NCBI GenBank assembly: GCA_004556155.1
Contig: SFIM01000050.1
Location: 1 to 15,358 of the forward strand
Source: Clostridiales bacterium
GTDB taxonomy: Bacteria > Bacillota > Clostridia > Christensenellales > Aristaeellaceae
Length of the DNA: 15,358 bases
Direction: 5' to 3'
Notes under the pieces: model-generated
Databases searched by the model: none
What the model saw: only the letters and a program-made list of their open reading frames with translations
Told to the model about the DNA's origin: nothing
Translations under genes and position numbers: made by a program
Shown here: positions 5,648 through 12,675 of the stretch, in pieces
How positions within the stretch are numbered: the first letter of the stretch is position 1
Layout of the letters: every line of letters begins with the position of its first letter

Positions 5648-7129
5648 ATGAAAATCGGTTTTGATCACGATCAATATACGCGCATGCAGTCTGAGCATAT
5701 TCGGGAGCGCATCAGCCAGTTTGGCGGCAAGCTCTATCTGGAGCTGGGCGGCAAGCTGTTTGATGATAACCATGCTTCCCGCGTGCTGCCGGGCTTCCGG
5801 CCGGACAGCAAAATTTCCATGCTGCTGACCATGCGCGATCAGGCTGAGCTGGTGATCGTGATCAATGCCGACGATATTGAAAAAAACAAGGTGCGCGGCG
5901 ACCTGGGCATTACCTATGATGCGGATGTGCTGCGCCTGATCGACGCTTTCCGCGGTGTGGGCATGTACGTGGGCAGCGTGGTGCTGACGCGCTTCAACAG
6001 CCAGCCGCAGGCCATCGCCTTCCAGAAGCGCCTGGAAGCACTGGGCGTGCGCGTGTATCGCCATTATCCCATTCCGGGCTATCCCAATAATGTCGATCTG
6101 ATTGTAAGCGACGAGGGTTACGGCCGCAATGAGTATGTGGAAACCACCCGCCCGCTGGTGCTGGTGACGGCCCCCGGCCCGGGCAGCGGCAAGATGGCCG
6201 CCTGCCTGTCCCAGCTGTATCACGAAAACAAGCATGGAGTCAAGGCGGGCTACGCCAAGTTTGAAACCTTCCCCATCTGGAACCTGCCGCTGATGCATCC
6301 GGTCAACGTGGCCTATGAAGCCGCCACGGCCGACCTGAACGATGTGAACATGATCGATCCCTTCCACCTGGAAGCCTACGGCGAAACGACGGTTAATTAT
6401 AACCGTGATATCGAGGTTTTCCCGGTGCTGCAGGCCATTTTCACGCATATCTGGGGCGGATCGCCCTACCGTTCGCCCACTGATATGGGCGTGAACATGG
6501 TGGGCAAGTGCATTTCGGACGATGCTATTTGTCGCGAAGCGGCCAAGCAGGAGATTATCCGCCGCCTGTATCATGCCCGCTGTCAGGAGCGCAAGGGCCA
6601 TGGCAATGAGAATGAGCTGACCAAGCTGGAAATGCTGATGCAGCGCATGGGGCTGAGCGATGAGAACCGTCCGGTGACGGCGGCCGCCCGGCTGCGCACG
6701 GAGCAGACCGGCGCGCCTGCGGCGGCTTTGCAGCTGGATGATGGGCGCATCGTGACAGGCAAAACCTCCTCATTGCTGGGCCCATCCGCCGCTATGCTGC
6801 TGAATGCGCTCAAGGCGCTGGGCGGCATTGACGATGAAATCCCCCTGCTGCAGCCGCAGATCATCGAGCCTGTGCAGGAGCTGAAATGCAAGTACCTGGG
6901 CAATCATAACCCGCGTCTTCATACGGACGAAGTGCTGGTGGCGCTGTCTGTATCCGCCGCAACCAGCGAGATGGCGGCCCGTGCGATTGAACAGCTTCCC
7001 AAGCTCAAGGGGCTGGAGGCGCACACCACTGTGATCCTCTCGCCCGTGGATGAAAACGTGTTCCGACGCCTGGGGGTCAACCTGACCTCCGATCCGGTGT
7101 ATCAAACCCACAAGCTCTATCATAAATAA
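5648..7129 (+). CDS. UPF0371 / DUF1846 family protein
   Basis: The 493-residue protein matches the DUF1846 family in length and in its diagnostic stretches: MKIGFDHDQY at the start, FGGKLYLELGGKLFDD, an internal VTAPGPGSGKMA (about 173-184, glycine-rich and P-loop-like), YAKFETFPIWNLPL, and an AHTTVILSPVDENVFRRLG C-terminus. The family is widespread in Bacillota, with known structures but no firmly assigned reaction that I can name. The glycine-rich loop suggests nucleotide binding, but that is inference. AGGGGGAAGG lies 6 nt before the ATG. The gene has its own promoter and is followed by a hairpin at 7143-7172, so it is probably transcribed alone. Confidence 0.88.
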   Translation: MKIGFDHDQYTRMQSEHIRERISQFGGKLYLELGGKLFDDNHASRVLPGFRPDSKISMLLTMRDQAELVIVINADDIEKNKVRGDLGITYDADVLRLIDAFRGVGMYVGSVVLTRFNSQPQAIAFQKRLEALGVRVYRHYPIPGYPNNVDLIVSDEGYGRNEYVETTRPLVLVTAPGPGSGKMAACLSQLYHENKHGVKAGYAKFETFPIWNLPLMHPVNVAYEAATADLNDVNMIDPFHLEAYGETTVNYNRDIEVFPVLQAIFTHIWGGSPYRSPTDMGVNMVGKCISDDAICREAAKQEIIRRLYHARCQERKGHGNENELTKLEMLMQRMGLSDENRPVTAAARLRTEQTGAPAAALQLDDGRIVTGKTSSLLGPSAAMLLNALKALGGIDDEIPLLQPQIIEPVQELKCKYLGNHNPRLHTDEVLVALSVSAATSEMAARAIEQLPKLKGLEAHTTVILSPVDENVFRRLGVNLTSDPVYQTHKLYHK

Positions 7130-7142
7130 CAATGCTTCCCCT

Positions 7143-7178
7143 GCGCCGCGCGCCGAAATGGATGCGCGGCGCTGCTTT
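7143..7178 (+). terminator. Terminator after the UPF0371 gene
   Basis: GCGCCGCGC (7143-7151) pairs perfectly with GCGCGGCGC (7164-7172), followed by TGCTTTT. The T-tract is short but the stem is very stable. Confidence 0.6.
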
Positions 7179-7254
7179 TGGCTGAAAAGCCCGCGCCTGC
7201 GCTGAAAATATGTCGCATTCCGGAAAAATTTGTGTAGAAAATGTTTCAATCCAC

Positions 7255-7283
7255 TTGATTGATCGCAATATTTGTTGTAATAT
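7255..7283 (+). promoter_or_regulatory. Sigma-A promoter of the two-component operon
   Basis: TTGATT (7255-7260), 17-bp spacer and TAATAT (7278-7283), inside an AT-rich block that stands out from the surrounding sequence. The response-regulator start codon follows about 50 bp downstream. Confidence 0.6.
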
Positions 7284-7335
7284 ATTATAGGTATAGCATT
7301 GCGGTACATCCGATACGCAGGAAGGATTGATTTCG

Positions 7336-8028
7336 GTGGCAAAACGTATTTTGTTGGTAGATGACGAGCCCCTTATTATCAAGGGTCTGAAATATACCCT
7401 GGAGCAGGAGGGCTACGAGACCCTGGCCGCCTATGACGGCGAGGAGGCGCTCGAGGTGTTTTTTGCCAACACCGTGGATCTGGTGCTGCTGGACGTCATG
7501 CTGCCCAAGCTCGACGGCATTCAGGTGTGCCAGCGCATCCGCGAGTCCAGCAACGTGCCCATTATCATGCTCACCGCCAAGGGCGAGGATATGGATAAGA
7601 TTCTGGGCCTGGAATATGGCGCGGATGATTATATGACCAAGCCTTTTAATATCCTGGAGGTCAAGGCGCGGATTAAAACCATCCTGCGCCGCGCCAGCCA
7701 GCCCGTCGCCGCGGAAAAGAAAAAGATCATCCGCGTGCGCGATCTGGAGGTCAATATTGTCAACCGCTCCGTCACCCTGGGTGGTAAGGAAGTGCGCCTG
7801 ACCGCCAAGGAATTTGATCTTTTGCAGCTGTTTATCAACAATCGCGGCAAGGTGTTCAGCCGCGAAGCCATGCTGGAAACGGTGTGGAAGTACGATTATA
7901 TGGGCGACGCCCGCACGGTAGACGTGCATATCCGCCGCCTGCGCGAAAAGATCGAGCGCAACACCTCGCAGCCTGAGTTCATTTTCACCAAGTGGGGAGT
8001 GGGCTACTATTTTACTGATAAGGACTGA
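7336..8028 (+). CDS. OmpR/PhoB-family response regulator, WalR-like
   Basis: This 230-residue regulator has an N-terminal receiver domain (about 3-115) with acidic pocket D9/D10, phospho-acceptor D53 (LVLLDVMLP), T80 and K102 (DDYMTKPF). A C-terminal winged-helix DNA-binding domain (about 130-228) has the typical LTAKEFDLLQLF, RTVDVHIRRLREKIE and WGVGYYF. It closely resembles the WalR/YycF/PhoP group but I cannot assign one. The GTG at 7336 is the best start: AGGAAGG (7319-7325) precedes it by 10 nt, whereas the upstream TTG (7327) directly abuts that site. Its partner kinase follows at once, so the two form an operon; the kinase phosphorylates D53 to control DNA binding. Confidence 0.92.
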   Translation: MAKRILLVDDEPLIIKGLKYTLEQEGYETLAAYDGEEALEVFFANTVDLVLLDVMLPKLDGIQVCQRIRESSNVPIIMLTAKGEDMDKILGLEYGADDYMTKPFNILEVKARIKTILRRASQPVAAEKKKIIRVRDLEVNIVNRSVTLGGKEVRLTAKEFDLLQLFINNRGKVFSREAMLETVWKYDYMGDARTVDVHIRRLREKIERNTSQPEFIFTKWGVGYYFTDKD

Positions 8029-8080
8029 CAACAAGGTATTCAGCCTTCGCTGGCAGATTATCCTGGCGTTCCTGCTCATT

Positions 8081-9487
8081 GTGGGTCTGTCCTTTTCCGT
8101 TATGGCAAATTCGCTCACCAATATGGTGGGCGAATATCTCTTTGAGCAGCGTATTCGCACGGACAGTGCCAGCATCGAAAGCCTGGCTGTGCGCATCGCC
8201 CCCCTGCTTGCCAAGGGGGATACGCAGGAGCTGTACACCCAGCTGTCCACCGCGGGCGGCGAATTGGGCGGCCGGCTGCTGGTGCTGGATAAATACGGCA
8301 AGGTGCAGGTGGATACCTATTCCGCGCTCAACGGCACCCGGGTGGATTATCCCGAGGTAGCCAGCATTCTGGTGCGCGGAGATATGGCTGATTACGGTGT
8401 GCACTCGCTCAACAGTGACGGCGAAATCACAAAGAAAACGCCGTTCCTGTTTTCCAATGCCGCCGAGTCCACCTGGGTGGGCTACTGCACCGCCGGCGTG
8501 ATTCAGCAGGCGGATATTATCGGCGTTCTGATGCTGGCCTCACCCGTGCAGACCATGATGCAGAACCTCTATGAGCTGCGCGATCAGATGGTGCTGCTGT
8601 TCCTGGTGGTGGCGGCTTTCGCCGTGGTATTCAGCCTGGTTTTCTCGCAGATTATCACCAAGCCCATTTCAGCCCTGACAAAGGGTATTCAGACCATGGC
8701 GCGCGGCGATTTTTCCACCCGCGTCAAGGTGCGCGGCTCGGGCGAAATGCGCCGCCTGGCGCGCACGTTCAACAGTATGAGCGAAAAGATCGAATCGCTC
8801 GATCAGGCGCGCAACCAGTTTGTATCAAATGCCAGCCATGAGTTGAAAACCCCGCTGGCTACGATGAAAATCCTGATTGAATCGCTGATCTATCAGCCTG
8901 AAATGGAAACGGGGCTGCGGACGGAATTTTTGAGCGATATCAACCGCGAAATCGACCGGCTGTCCTCCATCGTGACCGACCTTTTGACGCTGGTGCGCAT
9001 GGATGTGAAGGACGTCAAGCTCTCCCGCGAGAACATGAGCCTGGCGGAGTTGGTCAAGGATACCGAGCATCTGCTCAAGCCCATGGCCGAAAAGCGCCAT
9101 CAGACGCTGGTGCTCTCCCTGCAGGATGAATGCGATATGTACGCCGACCGCACCAAGCTGCAGCAGGTGGTCTATAACCTGATGGAAAACGCTTTCAAGT
9201 ATACCCAGGATGGCGGCAAAGTGACGGTCACGCTGCAAAAATCAGGGCGCGACGCGGTGCTCAAGGTCAAAGACAACGGCCCCGGTATTGCCGCCGAGCA
9301 TCTGCCGCACATCTTTGATCGTTTCTACCGCGTGGATAAGGCGCGCAGCCGCGAGGCGGGCGGCACCGGCCTGGGACTGGCCATTGTGCATCAGCTGGTG
9401 ATGCTGCATGGCGGCGAAATCCATGTGGAAAGCGAAGTAGGCAAGGGCACGACCTTCACGGTGGAGCTGCCGCTGCACCAGGGGTAA
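8081..9487 (+). CDS. Membrane sensor histidine kinase, partner of the response regulator
   Basis: From the GTG at 8081 the product has 468 residues: an extracytoplasmic region (about 15-165), a transmembrane helix (about 170-191), a HAMP linker (about 194-241), the phospho-acceptor H253 in SHELKTPLA, an N box (N370 in NLMENAF), G1 (D398 in DNGPGI), an F box (FDRFYRVD) and G2 (GGTGLGLAI, about 427-435). The protein probably starts earlier: in frame upstream lies VFSLRWQIILAFLLIV, which completes a first transmembrane helix that the GTG start would cut in half. No ATG, GTG or TTG lies in frame there; a CTG at 8015, overlapping the end of the regulator gene, is the nearest non-standard candidate. 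The pair senses an unknown envelope signal. Confidence 0.9.
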   Translation: MGLSFSVMANSLTNMVGEYLFEQRIRTDSASIESLAVRIAPLLAKGDTQELYTQLSTAGGELGGRLLVLDKYGKVQVDTYSALNGTRVDYPEVASILVRGDMADYGVHSLNSDGEITKKTPFLFSNAAESTWVGYCTAGVIQQADIIGVLMLASPVQTMMQNLYELRDQMVLLFLVVAAFAVVFSLVFSQIITKPISALTKGIQTMARGDFSTRVKVRGSGEMRRLARTFNSMSEKIESLDQARNQFVSNASHELKTPLATMKILIESLIYQPEMETGLRTEFLSDINREIDRLSSIVTDLLTLVRMDVKDVKLSRENMSLAELVKDTEHLLKPMAEKRHQTLVLSLQDECDMYADRTKLQQVVYNLMENAFKYTQDGGKVTVTLQKSGRDAVLKVKDNGPGIAAEHLPHIFDRFYRVDKARSREAGGTGLGLAIVHQLVMLHGGEIHVESEVGKGTTFTVELPLHQG

Positions 9488-9493
9488 AGCAGG

Positions 9494-9967
9494 ATGGCAA
9501 ACTACATCAGGTGGCTGAGAAGCAAGCTTGGGCACGAAAAGGTAATCCTGGCTTTTGCGGGTGGATGCCTGTTTGACGAGTGCGGCCGCGTGCTTTTGCA
9601 AAAGCGCGGTGACAGTTGCATGTGGGGCTTTCCCGGCGGCGCAATCGAAATCGGCGAAACGCCGGAGCAGGCCGCAATTCGTGAACTGAAGGAAGAAACG
9701 GGGCTGGACGCTGAAGTCCAATCGCTGTTGGGCGTCTATACGGACAGCGATATGCGTTATCTCAACGGCGATCAGGCGCACAGCATCTGCATTGTATACC
9801 GCCTGAAGGCAATCGCAGGCAGTCTACGCTGCGATCAGGACGAAACCATAGACCTCAAGTATTTTGCCCTGGATGAGCTGCCGGATATGTTCTGCAAGCA
9901 GCATGAGGAGATCAAACGGGATCTGCGCAGCATCTACGCCAAAGCCGAAAGCGAATTTGAAAGATAG
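9494..9967 (+). CDS. NUDIX hydrolase
   Basis: The 157-residue protein has a textbook NUDIX box, G49-x5-E55-x7-R63-E64-L65-x-E67-E68-x-G70-L71 (within GAIEIGETP and RELKEETGL), which binds the divalent metal and hydrolyses a nucleoside diphosphate linked to another moiety. WGFPGG just before it is standard. The substrate cannot be deduced; NUDIX enzymes include 8-oxo-dGTP, ADP-ribose and other pyrophosphatases. The ATG lies 7 nt after the kinase stop codon and the SD-like AGGGGT overlaps that stop, so the gene is the third of the two-component operon. No membrane segment is seen. Confidence 0.92.
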   Translation: MANYIRWLRSKLGHEKVILAFAGGCLFDECGRVLLQKRGDSCMWGFPGGAIEIGETPEQAAIRELKEETGLDAEVQSLLGVYTDSDMRYLNGDQAHSICIVYRLKAIAGSLRCDQDETIDLKYFALDELPDMFCKQHEEIKRDLRSIYAKAESEFER

Positions 9968-10030
9968 AAATGCTCTTTCAGAGGAAATACAAGGACAAAG
10001 AAGACCTGCAAGGGATGCGCGATTGCGTGC

Positions 10031-10159
10031 ATGATGTCGTTGCTCGGCCTGGCTTCCTTCCTTGGCGGAATCAAGCCGGTCAATATCGGCGCGTTCGTGT
10101 TCCCGCTGCTGCTGGCAGCGGCGGCCTTTATCCTTTATAAAAAGAAAGAGAACGAATAA
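10031..10159 (+). CDS. Possible small membrane protein (42 codons or more)
   Basis: From the ATG at 10031 a 42-residue peptide with two hydrophobic stretches (MMSLLGLASFLGG and FVFPLLLAAAAFILY) ends with a charged KKKENE. The frame is open upstream to the NUDIX stop and reads TKKTCKGCAIAC, with three Cys, directly before the ATG, suggesting a slightly longer protein whose own start has been lost: no ATG, GTG or TTG is present there although AGAGGAAAT at 9980-9988 looks like a ribosome binding site. It may be a broken remnant or use a non-standard start. Too short for family assignment. Confidence 0.35.
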   Translation: MMSLLGLASFLGGIKPVNIGAFVFPLLLAAAAFILYKKKENE

Positions 10160-10178
10160 GGCCTGCATAGCGAAAAAT

Positions 10179-10207
10179 AGCCGCTCCGTTTGAATGACGG
10201 GGCGGCT
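10179..10207 (+). terminator. Hairpin terminator copy 1 after the NUDIX operon
   Basis: AGCCGCTCCGT (10179-10189) pairs with ACGGGGCGGCT (10197-10207) with one G-U pair and loop TTGAATG. The whole 29-nt unit recurs exactly at 10387-10415. Here it lacks a T-tract, so it is a weak terminator by itself. Confidence 0.5.
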
Positions 10208-10415
10208 CAGATTGTCAAAAAAGTCTCGCTTAAGCTCCTGGGATGCATGAAGGGGCCGCAGCCCCTTCATATATAATCCGCAGCAGCGACATGCGCGGTG
10301 CGAGGAAGAAAATGACGTTCCCGATGCAAGTCTGCTTTAGCTGACTTGCATCGGCAGGCTGTCGAAAAAGGTTTTTCGACAGCCTGAGCCGCTCCGTTTG
10401 AATGACGGGGCGGCT
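10179..10415. repeat. Hairpin cluster bounded by a duplicated 29-bp unit, MITE-like
   Basis: About 237 bp are bounded by two identical 29-nt hairpins. Inside are three more perfect hairpins: 10-bp stem ATGAAGGGGC/GCCCCTTCAT (10247-10270), 12-bp stem CCGATGCAAGTC/GACTTGCATCGG (10321-10354), and a 15-bp stem (10355-10386) with a GG loop and CGAAAAA/TTTTTCG next to the loop. The inner edges also match as inverted repeats: GGGGCGGCTCAGATTGTCAA at the left resembles GGAGCGGCTCAGGCTGTCGA read from the right. This is the layout of a non-autonomous mobile element or REP-type intergenic repeat between convergent genes. There is no coding sequence inside. Confidence 0.5.
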
Positions 10416-10429
10416 TTGCTGTTTGTTTA
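10387..10429 (+). terminator. Hairpin terminator copy 2 between the NUDIX operon and uvrB
   Basis: The second copy of the 29-nt hairpin (10387-10415), here followed by TTGCTGTTTGTTT, which makes a usable rightward terminator. Read leftward it lies directly after the uvrB stop codon and may also slow uvrB transcription, though no T-tract follows on that strand. Confidence 0.6.
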
Positions 10430-12433
10430 TCGTTTTACGCGGCGCTTTCTGCGCGTGGGCTGGGGCTTGTCCACGGGGGCCTTGCCCTTTAATTCAAATA
10501 GCTGATCGCGCAGCTTGGCAGCCTTTTCAAAGTCCAGGCTGTTGGCGGCGTCCAGCATCTGATCCTCCAGCTGCTGCATCAGCATGGCGCGCTCGTCCTC
10601 GTCCATGGCGCGGCTGCGCGGATCGGCTTCGGCCTTATCGGTGATCTCAATCAGCGCGCGCACGGCGTTCTGCACCGATTGCGGGGTGATGCCGTGCTGC
10701 TGGTTGTAGGCCTCCTGAATGGCGCGGCGGCGGTTGGTCTCATTGATGGCGCGAGCCATGCTGTCGGTCAGCACGTCGGCATACATCAGCACGCGGCCCT
10801 GAGCGTTGCGCGCGGCGCGGCCGATAGTCTGCACCAGGCTGGTTTCGGAGCGCAGAAAGCCCTCCTTGTCCGCATCCAGAATGGCTACCAGCGATACCTC
10901 GGGAATGTCCAGACCCTCGCGCAGCAGGTTAATGCCCACCAGCACATCGTATTGTCCCAGGCGCAGATCGCGGATCAGCTGCATGCGCTCCATCGTTTGG
11001 ATATCGCTGTGCAGATAGCGCACGCGGATGCCGCTTTCGTGCAGGTATTCGGTCAGGCTTTCAGCCATCTTTTTAGTCAGGGTGGTGACGAGCACGCGCT
11101 CCTTTTTGGCGATGGTTTCGTTGATTTCGCCCAGCAGGTCGTCCACCTGCCCGGTGGCGGGGCGCACGATGATCCTGGGATCCAGCAGTCCCGTGGGGCG
11201 GATGAGCTGCTCCACCGTCTGCAACGAATGCTCGGCCTCGTAGGGGCCGGGCGTGGCCGATACGAACACCGTTTGCCCAATGCGCGCCTCAAATTCGTCA
11301 AACCGCAGCGGGCGGTTATCATAGGCGGAGGGCAGGCGGAAGCCGTAATCCACCAGCGCGGTCTTGCGCGCGCGGTCGCCCGCGTACATGGCGCGAATCT
11401 GAGGAATGGTCTGGTGGCTTTCGTCAATGAATACGATAAAATCCTTCGGAAAATAATCCAGCAGCGAAAAAGGCGGATCGCCGGGCTGGCGGCCGTCAAA
11501 GTAGCGGCTGTAGTTTTCAATGCCTGTGCAGAAGCCGATTTCACGCAGCATTTCAATATCGTAGCGGGTGCGCTGAGCGATGCGCTCGGCCTCCAGCAGC
11601 TTTCCTTCGGCCTCAAACTTGGCCACCTGCGCCTTGAGATCCTGCTCGATCACCTGGATGTTCTTTTCGCGCTCGACGGCGTTGGTGGCGTAGTGCGTGG
11701 CCGGGTAGATGGCAATGTGCTGCAGGGTGTGCGCGGCCTTGCCAGTGACGGGCGAAAACTCCGAAATGCGCTCGATTTCATCGCCAAAGTATTCCACCCG
11801 GATGGCCAGCTCCTGCATGTTGGCGGGCATGATTTCCACAATATCGCCGCGCACGCGGAAGGTGGAGCGGCCAAAGGAGATATCGTTGCGCGCAAACTGG
11901 ATTTCCACCAGCCTGCGCAGCAGCTCGTCCAGCGGCAGCGTCATGCCAGGGCGCAGCGAAATCATCTGCCCGGCGTATTCGCTGGGGTCGCCCATGGAAT
12001 AGATGCAGCTGACCGACGCCACAATAATCACATCCCGGCGCTCCTGCAGGGCGGCGGTGGCGCTGTGGCGCAGGCGGTCAATTTCATCGTTGACCGACGA
12101 ATCCTTTTCAATGTAGGTATCGGTGGAGGCGATGTAAGCTTCCGGCTGGTAATAATCGTAGTAGGATACAAAGTATTCCACCGCGCTGTCGGGGAAAAAC
12201 GCTTTGAATTCAGAGCACAGCTGGGCGGCCAACGTTTTATTGTGGGCGATTACCAGCGTTGGGCGCTGCACGCGCTCGATGACCGAGGCCATGGTAAACG
12301 TCTTGCCTGAGCCTGTTACGCCCAGCAGCGTCTGCGCCTTGAGCCCCTTTTCAAAGCCCTCCGCCAGGGCGGCGATGGCCTGCGGCTGATCACCCTGTGC
12401 GACGTAGGGCGCTTTTAAAACAAACTTTCCCAT
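10427..12433 (-). CDS. uvrB: Excinuclease ABC subunit B
   Basis: UvrB is the damage-verifying helicase-like subunit of nucleotide excision repair; it is loaded by UvrA and recruits UvrC. The 668-residue length is normal. Visible motifs: Walker A GVTGSGKT (38-45), the beta-hairpin region SYYDYYQPEAYIASTDTY (from about 90), the DESH box (337-340), the C-terminal helicase motifs NLLREGLDIPEV and QTIGRAARN, and a C-terminal UVR domain (DFEKAAKLRDQL) that contacts UvrC. The ATG at 12433 has AAGGAG 5 nt upstream; longer frames to 12547 would run through the promoter and are not used. The gene stands alone on the minus strand, without uvrA or uvrC in the window. A promoter and a possible LexA-type operator lie just upstream. 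Confidence 0.96.
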   Translation of the reverse strand: MGKFVLKAPYVAQGDQPQAIAALAEGFEKGLKAQTLLGVTGSGKTFTMASVIERVQRPTLVIAHNKTLAAQLCSEFKAFFPDSAVEYFVSYYDYYQPEAYIASTDTYIEKDSSVNDEIDRLRHSATAALQERRDVIIVASVSCIYSMGDPSEYAGQMISLRPGMTLPLDELLRRLVEIQFARNDISFGRSTFRVRGDIVEIMPANMQELAIRVEYFGDEIERISEFSPVTGKAAHTLQHIAIYPATHYATNAVEREKNIQVIEQDLKAQVAKFEAEGKLLEAERIAQRTRYDIEMLREIGFCTGIENYSRYFDGRQPGDPPFSLLDYFPKDFIVFIDESHQTIPQIRAMYAGDRARKTALVDYGFRLPSAYDNRPLRFDEFEARIGQTVFVSATPGPYEAEHSLQTVEQLIRPTGLLDPRIIVRPATGQVDDLLGEINETIAKKERVLVTTLTKKMAESLTEYLHESGIRVRYLHSDIQTMERMQLIRDLRLGQYDVLVGINLLREGLDIPEVSLVAILDADKEGFLRSETSLVQTIGRAARNAQGRVLMYADVLTDSMARAINETNRRRAIQEAYNQQHGITPQSVQNAVRALIEITDKAEADPRSRAMDEDERAMLMQQLEDQMLDAANSLDFEKAAKLRDQLFELKGKAPVDKPQPTRRKRRVKR

Positions 12434-12450
12434 GAAGGCTCCTTCAAAAC

Positions 12451-12464
12451 AGAATGTATATTCG
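12451..12464 (-). promoter_or_regulatory. Possible LexA (SOS) operator of uvrB
   Basis: The minus strand reads CGAATATACATTCT, a symmetric GAAT-N4-ATTC close to the Gram-positive LexA box CGAAC-N4-GTTCG, with the C/G pair changed to T/A on both sides. It lies right after the -10, over the predicted transcription start, where a repressor would block the gene. The match is degenerate, so confidence is limited; uvrB is a well-known SOS gene. Confidence 0.4.
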
Positions 12465-12469
12465 CATTT

Positions 12470-12498
12470 ATTGTACCACTGTTTGCAGCATTTGCCAA
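12470..12498 (-). promoter_or_regulatory. Sigma-A promoter of uvrB
   Basis: On the minus strand TTGGCA (12498-12493), 17-bp spacer and TACAAT (12475-12470). The start site would lie near 12463, giving a leader of about 30 nt that contains the AAGGAG site. Confidence 0.65.
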
Positions 12499-12505
12499 GC
12501 AAAAA

Positions 12506-12533
12506 GATTTGCCATGGCTGCGCGGGGCAAATC
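12506..12533 (+). repeat. Inverted repeat between uvrB and murA
   Basis: GATTTGCC (12506-12513) pairs perfectly with GGCAAATC (12526-12533) around a 12-nt loop in the divergent intergenic region. It could be an operator or leader hairpin of murA. I could not find a convincing murA promoter, although TTTTTGACG at about 12590 could contribute a -35. Confidence 0.35.
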
Positions 12534-12675
12534 GCGGCTATTCGCACGTTTGCCTGCCTAAAATCGGCTTGGAAACGGTGCTTTCAGGCTTTTTGACGAG
12601 GCATGCCAAAGAAATTGCGGCGCACAATGATGCGTGCCGGGATCAAGCCGGCAATGCAATTGGAGGTGCGCAATC

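Noticed and set aside
5558..6601. 347-codon minus-strand open frame opposite the UPF0371 gene
   Set aside because: It is rich in His, Gln and Ala, typical of an antisense reading of a GC-rich gene, and lies fully opposite a well-supported family member with promoter and ribosome binding site.
10179..10415. CRISPR array
   Set aside because: Only two copies of the 29-nt unit, separated by 179 bp of further hairpins; the unit itself is a terminator-like palindrome.
10679..12310. 543-codon plus-strand open frame opposite uvrB
   Set aside because: The minus-strand frame is unmistakable UvrB; the plus-strand frame has no ribosome binding site and antisense-type composition.
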